64,000 nucleotides of DNA. Source: Aselliscus stoliczkanus. Taxonomy: Eukaryota > Chordata > Mammalia > Chiroptera > Hipposideridae. Below, one piece after another: positions 35,276 to 46,998 of this stretch. The notes beneath the pieces were generated by a model. It was not told where the DNA came from. It did no database searches and saw nothing but the letters and a program-made list of their open reading frames with translations. Numbering within the stretch: the first letter of the stretch is position 1; every line of letters begins with the position of its first letter. Both the position numbers and the translations under genes were made by a program. The stretch lies in assembly GCA_033961575.1 (NCBI GenBank), contig CM066731.1, forward strand, positions 62,706,001-62,770,000, in the 5' to 3' direction.

Positions 35276-35510
35276 GTTGCCAGGGAAACGCAGGGCGGGT
35301 GCCCTCCGGCTCCAAAGGCTGCTCACTGAGACCTGGGAGTGTGCGAGCCACCTCAGGTCTCTGCTCTCCGCACTACACACTCCCCTTGCAGAGTTGCCAG
35401 GGAAACGACTAGTGGGAGTGATCCAACTCCAACAGGCTGCTCACTGAGATGCAGGAGCGCGCAAGCCGCCTCAGGTCTCTGCTGTCTGCACTCCGCTTCA
35501 GAGTTGCCAG
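35276..35510 (+). repeat. Tandem units in the HAL1-like 5' UTR
   Basis: Two head-to-tail units each begin 'gttgccagggaaacg' (35276 and 35393) and continue through 'ggctgctcactgaga' and 'cctcaggtctctgct'. A third unit starts at 35503 with 'gttgccagg'. Spacing is 117 and 110 bp. They resemble promoter monomers seen in some rodent L1 5' UTRs. A smaller 14-bp repeat, 'ggtaggacgggct', occurs three times at about 34708-34746. Confidence 0.75.
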
Positions 35511-35687
35511 GCTGGTGATTGGTTGTTGGGCTGCTTGGCCTGGTCTGCTGGTGGCTGATTGGGACAGGCTGAGACTGGGAGTTTTTCTGGAAGTATTGGG
35601 CCGTGAGCTGTGTGCCTGCGTGATCCAGCCAGGGCTCTCCTGGTGATCTATCTAATACATCAAAGCAATCCCAGAGCGACAGCCAGA

Positions 35688-36538
35688 ATGCGGAAACAAA
35701 GAAACATGTCACAAGTAAAAGATCAGAAGAAACCTCCAGAAATGGAACCAAATGAAACACAGGGATCCAACCTTTCAGAGACACAGTTTAGAACACTGAT
35801 GATAAGAATGTTTAAGGAACTTAGCGAGGACATAAAGAAGGATAGGGAAACCATAAAAAACAACCTGTTAGAACTAAAGAATACAATAACTGAAATGAAG
35901 AACACACTCGAAGGAATCACCAGTAGAGTAGTGAAGCAGAGGAGCGGATCAGCGATTTGGAAGATAAAATAGCAGAACTCACCCAGTTGGCACAGCAAAA
36001 ACACCAAAGAATAAAAAACAATGAAAATAGTTTAAGAGCCCTATGGGACAAGGTGAAGTGCAACCACCATCGAATCATAGGGATACCAGAAGGAGAAGAG
36101 AAGAAGCAAGTCGAAAAGGTATTTGAAAAAATAATGACTGAAAACTTCCCTACCCTGGTGAAGGAAATCAACATACATGCCCAGGAAGTGCAGAGGGTTC
36201 CAAACAAACTGAACCCAAACAGGTCCACACCAAGACACATCATAGTTAAAATGGCAAAGGTTAAAGACAGAGACAGAATCCTAGAGGCTGCAAGAGAAAG
36301 ACAGCAGGTTACATACAAAGGAACTCCTGTTAGACTAACAGCTGACTTGTCTACAGAAACTCTGCAGGCTAGAAGGGAGTGGCAGGAGATACTCAAAGTG
36401 ACACAAAATAAAGGCCTACAACCAAGATTGCTCTACCCAGCACGGCTATCACTTAAAATTGAAGGAGAAATAAAGAGCTTCTCAGAAAAGAAGCTTAAGG
36501 AATTCATTACCACCAGCCAGCATTGCAAGAAATGTTAA
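35688..36538 (+). pseudogene. L1/HAL1 ORF1 protein gene, frameshifted
   Basis: ORF1p is the RNA-binding chaperone of L1. The frame opens at M-R-K-Q-R-N-M-S-Q-V-K with charged, heptad-rich sequence (coiled coil, roughly residues 40-95). It breaks by a one-base frameshift near 35925-35945. It then resumes in the next frame with I-A-E-L-T-Q and the RRM-like core, containing R-A-L-W-D-K-V-K and I-I-G-I-P-E-G-E. The C-terminal domain includes P-R-H-I-I-V-K-M and R-L-T-A-D-L-S-T-E-T. Stop is at 36536-36538. Overall length is about 283 codons, shorter than human ORF1p (338). Apart from the shift it is nearly intact. Confidence 0.85.
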
Positions 36539-37359
36539 AAGGGCTTTCTTAAACAAAAGAAAGGGGTAAACAAGCTAACCCAGAGAGACAATTTAAGAAG
36601 ATTGAAGTCATATCAAGCAGATATAAAGGAAAAACTGATGGTTGCTGGCTGGGAGGGAGTGGGGAAGAGGGAGAGGGGGAAGGTTTTGGACAGTGTATGT
36701 GGGACTACAATGTTGCCGCAGGGATATGGGGGCAGTTCTGGGAATGTAATTGATAATGTTGTGAAGAGACTATTATGTTGCAAGAAATAAGTCAGTCAGA
36801 GAAGGACAGGTACCATGTGATCTCACTTGTGTGTGGAGTCTGAAGAGCTGAGTGAACTATCAAAGTAAACAGACTCGTAGATGTAGTGGAAAAACTGAGG
36901 GTTGCTAGTTGGGGGGGGTGGGGATGGGGGGGAAGGGGAAGGGATTAGACAGCATAAATAGACAACTACAATATTGCCACAGGGATATGAAACACAGTGT
37001 GGGGAATATAATAATGTTGTAAAAATTTTGTGGCGTGTCAGATAGTCACATGTCTTGTTAGGGAGACCACTTCATGGATGGAGTAGAGGCTTAATCACTG
37101 CACTGTACACCTGAAGCTGCTGTTGTATAGTATTGTATGCCAACTGCAACTGAATATGTGGATGGTCACGGGATGTGGAGTATACTGTGGAGGGGAGTCA
37201 GGGGAGTTGTGATGGATATGTATGATATGGTGGGGAGTGGGGTGGCAAACTGGGGGAGGGGGTTTTCACTTTGGGGGGTAAAGAGTATAACTATTGCATT
37301 GTGTTGTACACCTGAAACTAATAAAATAAAATTAAAAAATTAAAAACAAAACAAAAAAC

Positions 37360-37690
37360 CTCAACACTCATTCATAATAAAAATCTTAGTAAACTAAGAA
37401 TAGAGAGCAACTTCCTCAACTTGATAAAAATTATCCTTAAAAATCCTACAGCAGGAAAGAAAGATAAAGAAAAGAAAAAAAGAACAAAAAATTCCCCTAC
37501 AGCTAACATCATACTTGACTGTGAGAAACTTGAAGCTTTCCCACTAAGATCAGGAACATGGCAAAGATGTCCCTTCTTACCTTTGCTTTCCTGGGAGGGT
37601 ACCTCAAGGTATGAGAGTCCCTGCTTCATTACAGCTAGAAGATGGTGGCAGATTGATTTTAGCAGTTGAGAAGGGCCATGGGGAGTTGGA
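37360..37690 (+). mobile_element. Old L1 ORF2 fragment, right of the HAL1-like insertion
   Basis: L1 ORF2 resumes with 'cattcataataaaaatcttagtaaacta', 'acagctaacatcatacttgac', 'gagaaacttgaagctttcc' and 'ctaagatcaggaacatggcaa', the reverse-transcriptase palm region in decayed form. Homology fades after about 37690. Confidence 0.75.
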
Positions 37691-37788
37691 AATGATCCGT
37701 TTACTTTTTGGGTTCCCACTCTTTTCTCAATATTCTAAATTTTACATGGTAGATGTTTAACCACCAGCTGCCAATTCAGGTGACTTTT

Positions 37789-37928
37789 TTTTTTTCAGCT
37801 GAGCCATCCCGTCACCTGTTGGCACCTCAGCGGCAGCTCAGCTCGGGCTGGGCATCGAACTACTGTTGCTCAGAGCTCAGCTCACACTCTTGAGTGAGCT
37901 CTTAACCAACTGAGCCACTTGGCCAGCC
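37789..37928 (-). mobile_element. SINE form C, first of a three-element cluster
   Basis: Antisense C. A 'tcaggtgac'-type target copy is at 37776-37788 and a second, 'tcaagtgacattt', at 37930-37942. Confidence 0.87.
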
Positions 37929-37942
37929 CTCAAGTGACATTT

Positions 37943-38353
37943 TTTTTTTAAGATTTTTATTGGGGAATTGGCGGAGGGGAACAGCGGTGGGGAATCAGGG
38001 AAGGGGAACAGACAAGTTGCTGTCCTTTTGTTCCAGTCTAGTTGTGGAGGACGTTGCTTCACTGGCCCATGTTTGCATCATCACTGCACTCTTCCCAGAT
38101 GAGGCAGATCGGTCACCGGCCTCTGGATGGTCGCTCACCGTGGCTATTGGCAGCTCATACTGGCTGCTGGCCACTCACTGTAGCCTATGGCAGCCCACTG
38201 CAGCAGGGGCTGCAGCCTACCATCGTCGGGGCTCGCACAGCCCAGTTCCAGGTGGAGCTGTTATTAGCTGTAGAGGGCAGTGTCACTGGCCCTCATATGT
38301 GGGATCCGAACCGGGGCCACTGGCATCCCAAAACCAGCTCTCGGCCGGCCCCC
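37943..38353 (-). mobile_element. SINE form B, second of the cluster
   Basis: Antisense B whose head is shortened ('ccagctctcggccggccc'). Followed by another copy of the target, tcaggtgacatttta (38354-38368). Confidence 0.88.
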
Positions 38354-38368
38354 TCAGGTGACATTTTA

Positions 38369-38812
38369 TTTTTTTATTTTATTTTATTTTTTTAAAGATT
38401 TTATTGGGGAATTGGCGGAGGGGAACAGCATTGGGGAATCGGGGAAGGGGAACAGACAAGTTGCTGTCTTTTTGTTCTTCAGTTTTAGTTGCGGAGGATG
38501 TTGCTTCACTGTTGGTTATCCTCATTGCGCTCTTCCCGGATGAGGCAGATAGGTCGCTGGCCTCTGGATGTCACTCACCGCGGCTATTGGCAGCTCCCTC
38601 TTGGCTGCCAGCCGCTCACGCTGGCTGCGGGCCACTCACTGTAGCCTATGGGGGCTGCAGCCCACACCATCACCGGGGCTCGCACAGCCCAGCTCCAGGT
38701 GGAACTGTTGTTAGCTGTAGAGGGCAGTGTCACTGGCCCTCATGTGGGATCCGAACCGGGGCTGCTGGCATCCCAAAACCAGCACTTAACCAATGCGCCA
38801 CTCGGCTGGCCC
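38369..38812 (-). mobile_element. SINE form B, third of the cluster
   Basis: Antisense B with (attttatttt)n tail. Its flanks tcaggtgacatttta are identical (38354-38368, 38813-38827). Short internal deletions in the middle part. Confidence 0.9.
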
Positions 38813-38884
38813 TCAGGTGACATTTTAATTCAGCAACTTAACTAGATCAATCTTCAACTTTGGATTCACAATTGTCAGAAAGCT

Positions 38885-39045
38885 GTCTGTGATAAGGATA
38901 AACGAAATCAAATACAGAGTGATGGAAGAGTTGACTGAGTGGTGAGCACACAATGTGATATATAGATGATGTACTACAGAATTGTACACCTGAAATCTAT
39001 GTGACTTTACTAGTCACCCCAATAAACTTTAATTAAATTTAAAAA
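38885..39045 (+). mobile_element. L1 3' UTR tip
   Basis: 'gagcacacaatgtgatatatagatgatgtactacagaattgtacacctgaaatc' and the terminal 'caccccaataaactttaatt' followed by A-rich sequence are the end of an L1 3' UTR; severely 5'-truncated. Confidence 0.75.
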
Positions 39046-40588
39046 AAGCTGTCTGTGGCTGAAGAATACTAGAAATTTCCTAGGATTCTAACTGTGCCTT
39101 GAAAAGAAACAGTTAAGAAGTCAAATTTCAAGTTGACCTCTTTGTTTAAGCTGCCCAGTACCATTAGAAACAACTATTCTACTCATCTGGCTATAAATTC
39201 AGTTAATGCTTCATGTCCTCCATCCTGTTCTTTGACAGGCACTTTGCAAGCATCCGAAGCCCTGCCCTCACTGGGCGAGAGGTCACTCGAATAGCTCTTT
39301 AACCCTCCTAAGCTCTTGGCTTTCAGATTCCCACTTAAGAGTATGAATACTATGGAACTGACACTGCTTTCGGCCCTAGCGTGGTTAGGTGATGAGAATC
39401 AGATTCCCCCAATTTCCTGAGGGTTCGTTGTCTACAACCTATCCTCAGTACCAATTTCTGTTAAGAGTCATAGCTCTTAATTGAAGACAACTGAAATCAA
39501 CAGAACTGCCTAGGTAGAGAAGAAAAGACCATTACTGGAAGGAGGACGAGGGATCAGTGTTGCTTTTCAATGATAGATCAATGATACTTCCTAGTCGTTG
39601 ATCATTGATGCTAAGGATAGATCTCCATTGAAGGGGAAATTTGAAAGAAAAATAGAAAAATGGAGTTATTGCCAAGAGAGCAACCTAAAACAGAGCCAGA
39701 GGCCTCTATAAAACTAACACTCCCCATCCTTAAATACTCCAGGTACGTGCCAGTGAAAACCTGTTACAAGAGCTGAGGCCATGAAGTTATGTCGACTGGT
39801 GGAATGGCTATAATAAAGCCATAAAAGGCCCAGCTTTGATGCAGCTTTCTCAAATTTGGTTTTGTGATAAGCCATGCTAACGAGCCAGGTCACTGGCTAC
39901 TTGAGAAAGCTACTCGAATTCCTTTAGTTATATACCCTCTTCTTGATACAGCCTGGCTACTCATGTTCACTCAGCAAGTCTGAATCAAAAACATTTACTG
40001 CACATTTAATCTTCCCCTGTTGAAGCTATTCAAAAGAACATTTATTGTAAGCTCTAACACCAGTTCCAGAAACATTTTGAGAAGCAATAGCCCTACTAAA
40101 TGAAGGATGATGTTCATTGGATAGAAATGTTACATATTTTTCAGAGCATTTATTTTATAGGCATCTCATGCATTAACTTGATCTCAATCCCACCATTTTA
40201 ATATTCTGTATATTATTTCAATATTCTAACATGACTTCTGGATATAGCATTCATTGGTAATCTCTAGAATCTAAGTACCATGTTTGTTCTAATTTGAACT
40301 ACAATCTCGATCTATAATCTCACTGCACTTAGCTTTGTGACCTTGGACAATCATGTGTTGTCTTGGCGCCTCATTAAAATGAAAAACAAATAAAATATAT
40401 TGGCTGATTCAAATAGCAGCTGTAAGAAACTAATTAAATATGCATTTGCAAAAATAGTTGAAATTACGGAAGGACAAAAATTGTCTTTGATGGTCTGAAG
40501 AAAATGTACTTTCAAATTCAAACTTATACTTGAGATGGATGCAGAAATGATACATTGACTCAAAAGAAAACTGACACTACACTGATTC
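39046..40588. other. Intergenic DNA between UBE2W and ELOC
   Basis: 1.5 kb without recognisable repeats. A tandem 'gatcaatgatacttcctagtcgttgatcattgatgc' motif is at 39574-39611. No frame of interest. Confidence 0.5.
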
Positions 40589-40602
40589 AAAAGTAAAATA
40601 TA

Positions 40603-41038
40603 GGGCCGGCCGAGTGGCGCATTGGTTAAGCGCTGGTTTTGAGATGCCAGCGGCCCCGGTTCGGATCCCACATGAGGGCCAGTGACACTGCCCTCTACAG
40701 CTAACAACAGCTCCACCTGGAGCTGGGCTGTGCAAGCCCCGGTGATGGTGTGGGCTGCAGCCCCTGCTGCAGTGGCCTGCCATAGGCTAGTGATTGGCCC
40801 GCAGCCAGCGTGAGCAGCTGGCAGCCAAGTGTGAGCTGCCAATAGCCGCGGTGAGCGACATCCAGAGGCCAGCGACCGATCTGCCTCATCCGGGAAGAGC
40901 GCAATGAGGATACCAACAGTGAAGCAACATCCTCCGCAACTAAACTGAAGAACAAAAAGACAGCAACTTGTCTTTTCCCCTTCCCCAATTCCCCAACGCT
41001 GTTCCCCTCCGCCAATTCCCCAATAAAATCTTTAAAAA
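40603..41038 (+). mobile_element. SINE form B
   Basis: Perfect 14-bp duplication aaaagtaaaatata (40589-40602, 41039-41052). All modules are present, with an 'aataaaatctttaaaa' end. Confidence 0.93.
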
Positions 41039-41052
41039 AAAAGTAAAATATA

Positions 41053-42043
41053 TTTGTTAAGTATCCCTCACAATTTATACACCCAGTTAAAAATCCTAAT
41101 ATATTTTTAAAATTTTAATAGTGGATCTGGGCCAGCTGATATTTATAAGCAGAGCTAATCACAAACTCTAGTTCATGATGTAAAAGACTCTGATTAAAAA
41201 TTTTCAACAATTCTGGTTTAATAAAGTCATAAAATTTGAATTTTTCTATCCTGTCATCTTATAACTGCCTCTCTAAATAATGAAGCCATAGATCCTATCA
41301 CAAATAAAGGTCTTAGCATATAAATATGAATCTAGGTAAATGTAACAAAACATTTTCTATTAAAAATGACTGTAAGCATCTAGTACTATGAAGAGGGGGG
41401 AAAAATCTAATTCTGATGCACATGTGTCCTATGAGAGAAATATACACAAAGCTTATAAAACAATCTGATGATTAAGACTGTGAGGTCTATCTCAAAGCAA
41501 CTTTAAAATTTCCCAGTTAAGAAAAACTTGGGGGCAGAGATGGGCACCAATTAGGGAAATGTGGAGAAAGGAAACAATATTCCTGAGGGCATTAAAAAAA
41601 AAGTCTTCTGTTTTCAGCTACAGATTCATTAAGTAGATAAAGAAATTACACATGTACCTAATTTGGGATGTTACTGAATCAAAGCATGAATAGAAAAATG
41701 AGCTTCAGGTCAGGTCAACCTCCACTGCATTTACTGTATGAAAGTGCATAAATTTCCCTATCAACAATGACTGATAAGCAGAGCTAGGATTTTTTTATAT
41801 GGCCGGCAATAGAAAACTACAAGGATCCTAAATTAATCTAGTGAATATATTTAGTGCCGATGTGTAATATTTAATGCCTAATCAAAAGCAGCAAAAAGTG
41901 AAATCTATAGACTATTAAGATGCATCAAGAAAGCTATTTTCTTATTTATAATTCTTTTAATGTAATCATCTGTAATGTTAGTCTTGGATTTGAGCAACAT
42001 CCATAAACAGAGTCTTGTTTGCTCATTAAAAAATTGTGGCAAA
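41053..42043. other. Intergenic DNA, unassigned
   Basis: AT-rich with no recognisable repeat or gene. Confidence 0.55.
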
Positions 42044-42527
42044 GGGCCGGTCGAGTGGCTCAGTTGGTTAAGAGTTAGCTTAGAGCGCATGCTCTGAGCA
42101 ACAGGGCCGCTGGTTTGATTCCCACTTGGGCCAATGAACTCTGCACCCTAGCTGAACTGTTGCTAACAGGTGGCAGAATGGCTCAGCTGGTGTAACAAGA
42201 TTGCCTGTTCAATGGTGGGCTTTGCCCACCCGCAACTAAAAAAAGATTGAACTCGGCACCTTAAGCTGAGCTGCTGCCTGGATGGCTCAGAGGATAAAGC
42301 CTGCGCTCTTAACAAGGCTGCTGGTTCCACTTCCGCATGGGATGGTGGCTACGCCCACCCGCAACTAAGACTGAACTCAGCACTCTGAGCTTAGAGGACA
42401 CAGCTGCCGAAAGGGGCGCCCTCCACAACAAAGATTGAAGAACAACTTGGCTGTTCCTCTTCCCCGATTCCCCAACACTGTTCCCCTCCCCCAATTCCCC
42501 AATAAAAAAGAAATCTAAAAAAAAAAG
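42044..42527 (+). mobile_element. SINE form D (long, Ves-like)
   Basis: 'gggccggtcgagtggctcag' head, 'gattcccacttgggcc', 'ggatggctcagaggataaag', 'cgcaactaagactgaactc', 'cacaacaaagattgaagaac' and a 'gattccccaacactg...ccccaataaaa' tail. Eroded flanks 'gtggcaaa' and 'gtggtaaa'. Confidence 0.87.
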
Positions 42528-43117
42528 TGGTAAACATCACCTTATATATGTGCAGTTCAGAATTTTCTAGATGTGAAATTAAGGCCTGGTGATTTGTGCA
42601 AGATCACATGGCTAATTGGCACAAGATTTCAGACTTCCTAACTCCCCGTTGGTTCTCTTACATACCAAAATACTTCTGGCTCATCTTTAAACAACAAACC
42701 ATTAGGTACAATGTTTAAGAGTTTAGCCCAATAGGAACATAAAATCTTGCCACGAATACAACTGGCTTGAAATTAAATCAGATTTATATACTGCAAATAA
42801 AACACCATATATATAAAGTCAATGGCATCTATTGATTTTTATATTGTTTTATCAAACTTAGATATAACCAATCAGAAGCTCAACTTAGCACTGCTAAGTC
42901 GGGATACACCCAAACTTGGTAAATTTGTGTGGAATTTCCTCTCTGTATAGGTATTACCAGAGTTCATTTAAACAGTCTTCAATCTTTGACAGCAATTTCA
43001 TATTATTTCTCAGAATATTTGCACTATTTTGAAAGAATACTAATTGATAAACTTAGCAAATGACTAAGATGACAGATCCATGAATAGCCAAGATGTTTCC
43101 AAATGTATTTGTCTTCC

Positions 43118-43289
43118 TTTTTTTTTTTTTTTTCACTGAGCCATCCTGTGTATTTGTTGTTGTTTTTTTTTAGCTGAGCCATCCTGCCACCCATTGGCAG
43201 CTCAGCTCAGGCTGGGCATCGAACTGCTGTTGCTCAGAGCTCAGCACTCTTGAGTGAGCTCTTAACCAACTGAGCTACTTGGCATGCCC
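43118..43289 (-). mobile_element. SINE form C
   Basis: Antisense C with a duplicated 'gagccatcctg' tail start and two T-runs. The flanks 'tttgtctt' on both sides are the probable target duplication. It marks the downstream edge of the SINE-free ELOC 3' region. Confidence 0.85.
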
Positions 43290-43699
43290 GTGAATTTGTC
43301 TTTTAACATGGCCTGAATTTACTACTTATATTGTAAATTGTATTTCTCGGTATCAACAAGAGTCTTCAAAAGGAAACTGTATCTATCAATAATAATTACA
43401 TGAAAGAAAAGCATCTAGAAAACATAATCTAGACAGTACAAAGATGAAATATTAACTGAATAAAACAAAAGGATTTTGTGGTAATATTTTCTAAAAAATT
43501 GAGATTTGCCATAATTTAAAAAGTAAACTAATTACCAAGTATCAGTGTTAAGGTTTCAATGGTATATAAAATTCTCTCTTAAATTTAACCAAGTAAGAAT
43601 CCCTGCTATTGATTCATATAGCAAGATGTTCTGTAGCAATCCTCAGAAAATCAAGGCTAAAAAGATTAAACACCAAGTGTTCATCAAACCTTTCAGTCA

Positions 43700-45346
43700 A
43701 TAGAGCCTTTATTAACATGCAAGTATCATTTGCCACAAGATATACAAGTTTTCCTAATCTTTTTTCAATATTTTAACTTAAGGTTACTTGTGGATCTAAC
43801 ACATAAAGTAACCACTAAAATCGGTCCATCCAAGTTAAACTTTGTTCTAGTTATCACCTTAACCTTTAAGATCATTATTTAGGCTTGTAATTGGCATTAT
43901 TTGTCACCAAGTAGCAAAACAAAATTCTTGTACTTGACAATCTTGTATACTAAAATATGTACCAGTATGTCTTAGAAGTTACTAAAATATATGCAATTAA
44001 CATATTTAACTGCTTTCAATAAGCTGGAAAGTACAATGTTAGGTCTTCTACAAGGAATATTATTTTAGGTCTTGGTTGCTTGTGGTTTTTGCAGTTTCCA
44101 GAAAAACTGGTCCATATTAAACCAGTCTTGAAGAGCTGAGCTGAATTTATAAACTTAAATTTATAGATCCTATAATGACAACTTTTACGATTAAACCAAA
44201 CCAGTGCTGCTTTCTACCATGCCTAAGCAGAGATGCTCAGTCAGTTTTTCAAAATTTTTTAATCTGCTTAGTATAAAAGCTGATGACCTCTGCATAAAGT
44301 AGACTTCAGTAGAAGAACCACAGATTATGGGTATCCTGTTTTTTTGGGGACATATTTTAATTAACAGAAGATAATTCATATACTATATCAAAGTGCATTA
44401 CAAGATTTGCACTGCATCTCTCCATATGTTTTTCATATTTTATAACATTTCAGTTGGATGCAGGAAGACTAGAACAGTTCAGAAAAGTCTAGCTTTTAAG
44501 ATCTGGATCAAGTTCAGAGTGAGTCTTTTAAAACATTTAAATAATCAGAAGTGTAATCACAAGAGACTATGTAAAAATAATGAATATTGCAAAGGAAGCT
44601 TTATAGTCAATTAAAGTACAGTACTTTGGATTGGCCAAAAGGTACAGCGCACATGAAATCAAGGCCATGTAGTTTACTGGTTGACCACAAGGCTACAGTT
44701 CAAAAAGTCAGTGCTTCAAAAGCTGTACCTAGTAATCGTCCAAAATTGCTTTTAAATAAAGTTCTTAAATTGTAGCAATAAACAGAAAGACAAGATACAC
44801 TTAAAACAATACTGCAGTTTATCAAAAGACACATAAGAAATTTCAACTCTTATGTCTTTGACAGTTATAAAAATCAATATTTGGCTAAGTTATAAACATG
44901 TTTATAATGCAATTATTTGCATAATTCTAGTAATGCTAACGACAGCTCTAAGATCAGAATAGGTTTTTAAAAAAACACTAAAAACATAAAAATACGTAGC
45001 CCCAATATTTACCTGTAGAACGTGTTCATTTATGCCTAAATTTCAGCATTTACTGTATCACCACCACTCTAATTTAAAAAAATCATATTCAAATGATAAG
45101 GCAAAACTATATATGAACTGGTATATTTATTTATTTCTCAATTTGTGAAAATGTCCTTAATTTGTTGATGTAGCAAACAAATTTCAACTCTGATTGCTAT
45201 GCAAAAGAACAGAAGATAACCTGCATTGCAATGAACTTTAAAGTTCAAGTGCACACAGGCAACATGCTATACATGAAAAAATTACTAACTGGACTACAGG
45301 TATTAAATACTGAAAAAAGGTAACAGTTTATTATAATTTATTTTAT
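43700..45346 (-). other. ELOC: Probable ELOC 3' UTR
   Basis: About 1.65 kb downstream of the ELOC stop codon contains no recognisable SINE, L1 or DNA transposon, in sharp contrast with its surroundings. It is AT-rich. Several AATAAA signals occur on the minus strand (tttatt on the plus strand), including ones just after the stop and one at 43706-43711. The absence of repeats suggests transcribed, constrained 3' UTR. Which signal is used cannot be decided from sequence. Confidence 0.45.
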
Positions 45347-45998
<652 letters not shown>

Positions 45999-46098
45999 AA
46001 AATTCACAGGTTGAAATCCTCACCCCTCCGTACTTCAGAATGTGACTGTATTTGGAGACAGGGTCTTTTGGTTTTTCTTTTCTGTTCTGGAAGCGTTT

Positions 46099-46199
46099 TA
46101 AAAATATGGAATTTTGAGCAAATTTGTATGTCATCCTTGTGCAGGGGCCATGCTATTCTTCTCGTTCCAATTTTAGTATACACGCTGCCAAAGTGAGCT
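46099..46199 (-). pseudogene. RNU6: U6 snRNA pseudogene
   Basis: Read on the minus strand, this 101-bp block matches U6 snRNA end to end: an altered GCTCRCTTYGGCAGC start, the ACTAAAATTGGAACGA segment with several missing bases, GCATGGCCCCTGC, AAGGATGACA, and a 3' end TCCATATTTTT. Substitutions and a small deletion after TTGGAACGA show it is not functional, and no proximal sequence element is evident. It interrupts an MLT-type LTR. The imperfect 'gagacagggtct' and 'gagacaagactc' on either side may be its target duplication, which would fit L1-mediated retroposition. Confidence 0.9.
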
Positions 46200-46874
46200 A
46201 GAGACAAGACTCCATAAGGAGGTAATTAAGGCAAAATGGGGTCATCAGTGTGGGCCCTAATTCAGTGTGACCAGTTACCTTATAAGAAGAGGAGGTTAGG
46301 TCACAGACTCACACAGACTCACACGGATGGAAGACCATGTGAAGTCACAGGAAGAAGATGGCCATCTAGGAAAGAGGATTTAGAGGAAAGCAACCTTGCC
46401 AACAATTTGATCTTGAATTTCTACACTCCAGAACCATGAGAAAATGAATTTGTTGTTTAAATCTATGGTACTTTCTTACGTAGCAAATACAACATGAAAT
46501 GAATAAGCCAACTAGCGTGAAATGAAATATCTAACTCTGATTTCTGAGTATAAACATAGAAAATCTTTATTAAGATAGCATTTGAGATTCATCAAGTTTA
46601 ATTTTAAAATTCTAATTCTCTCCCACAAGTCTGGACACTAAAGTAGTTTATCCTAAGAATCTTGGTGGCAGGATCACCGAAGGATAAGCAGGACATAAAA
46701 GAGCCAAATCTTTTAGCAGATTCAGCCTAGGGAATCAAGTCTACCAGCAGCAGCCCTGTGCTACAATGAATTACCATGTAAAAATAAATAATCAGCGATA
46801 CACTATTTCAAAAATCTTTTCAGGAAGGTAAACCTACTGTTTCCTCTTTTAGTTTTTAAAAATATGATAACATT

Positions 46875-46982
46875 GGGCCAGCTGAGTGGCGCTGTGGTTA
46901 AGTGCTGGCTTGGGAAGCCAGCGGCCCTGGTTCGGGTCCCACATGTGAGGGCCAGTGACACTGCCCTCAAAAAAAATAAAAT
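46875..46982 (+). mobile_element. SINE form A
   Basis: 'gggccagctgagtggcgctg' to 'ccctcaaaaaaaataaa'. Duplication aaatatgataacatt and aaatatgatcacatt. Confidence 0.9.
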
Positions 46983-46998
46983 AAAATATGATCACATT

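Larger units (their letters stand above)
34541..37359 (+). mobile_element. HAL1-like element (L1 with ORF1 but no ORF2)
   Basis: A 2.8-kb retrotransposon is inserted in an older L1. It starts 'gagacttccggtaaaatgg', including a YY1-like AAAATGGCG at 34553-34561. A GC-rich 5' UTR of about 1.15 kb with tandem units follows, then a broken L1 ORF1 (35688-36538), then directly a G-rich 3' UTR and an 'ataaaataaaattaaaa' tail. No ORF2 (endonuclease or reverse transcriptase) separates ORF1 from the 3' UTR, the defining layout of HAL1 (half-L1) elements. The 10-bp target duplication ctcaacactc lies at 34531-34540 and 37360-37369. It looks full length and comparatively young. Confidence 0.85.
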
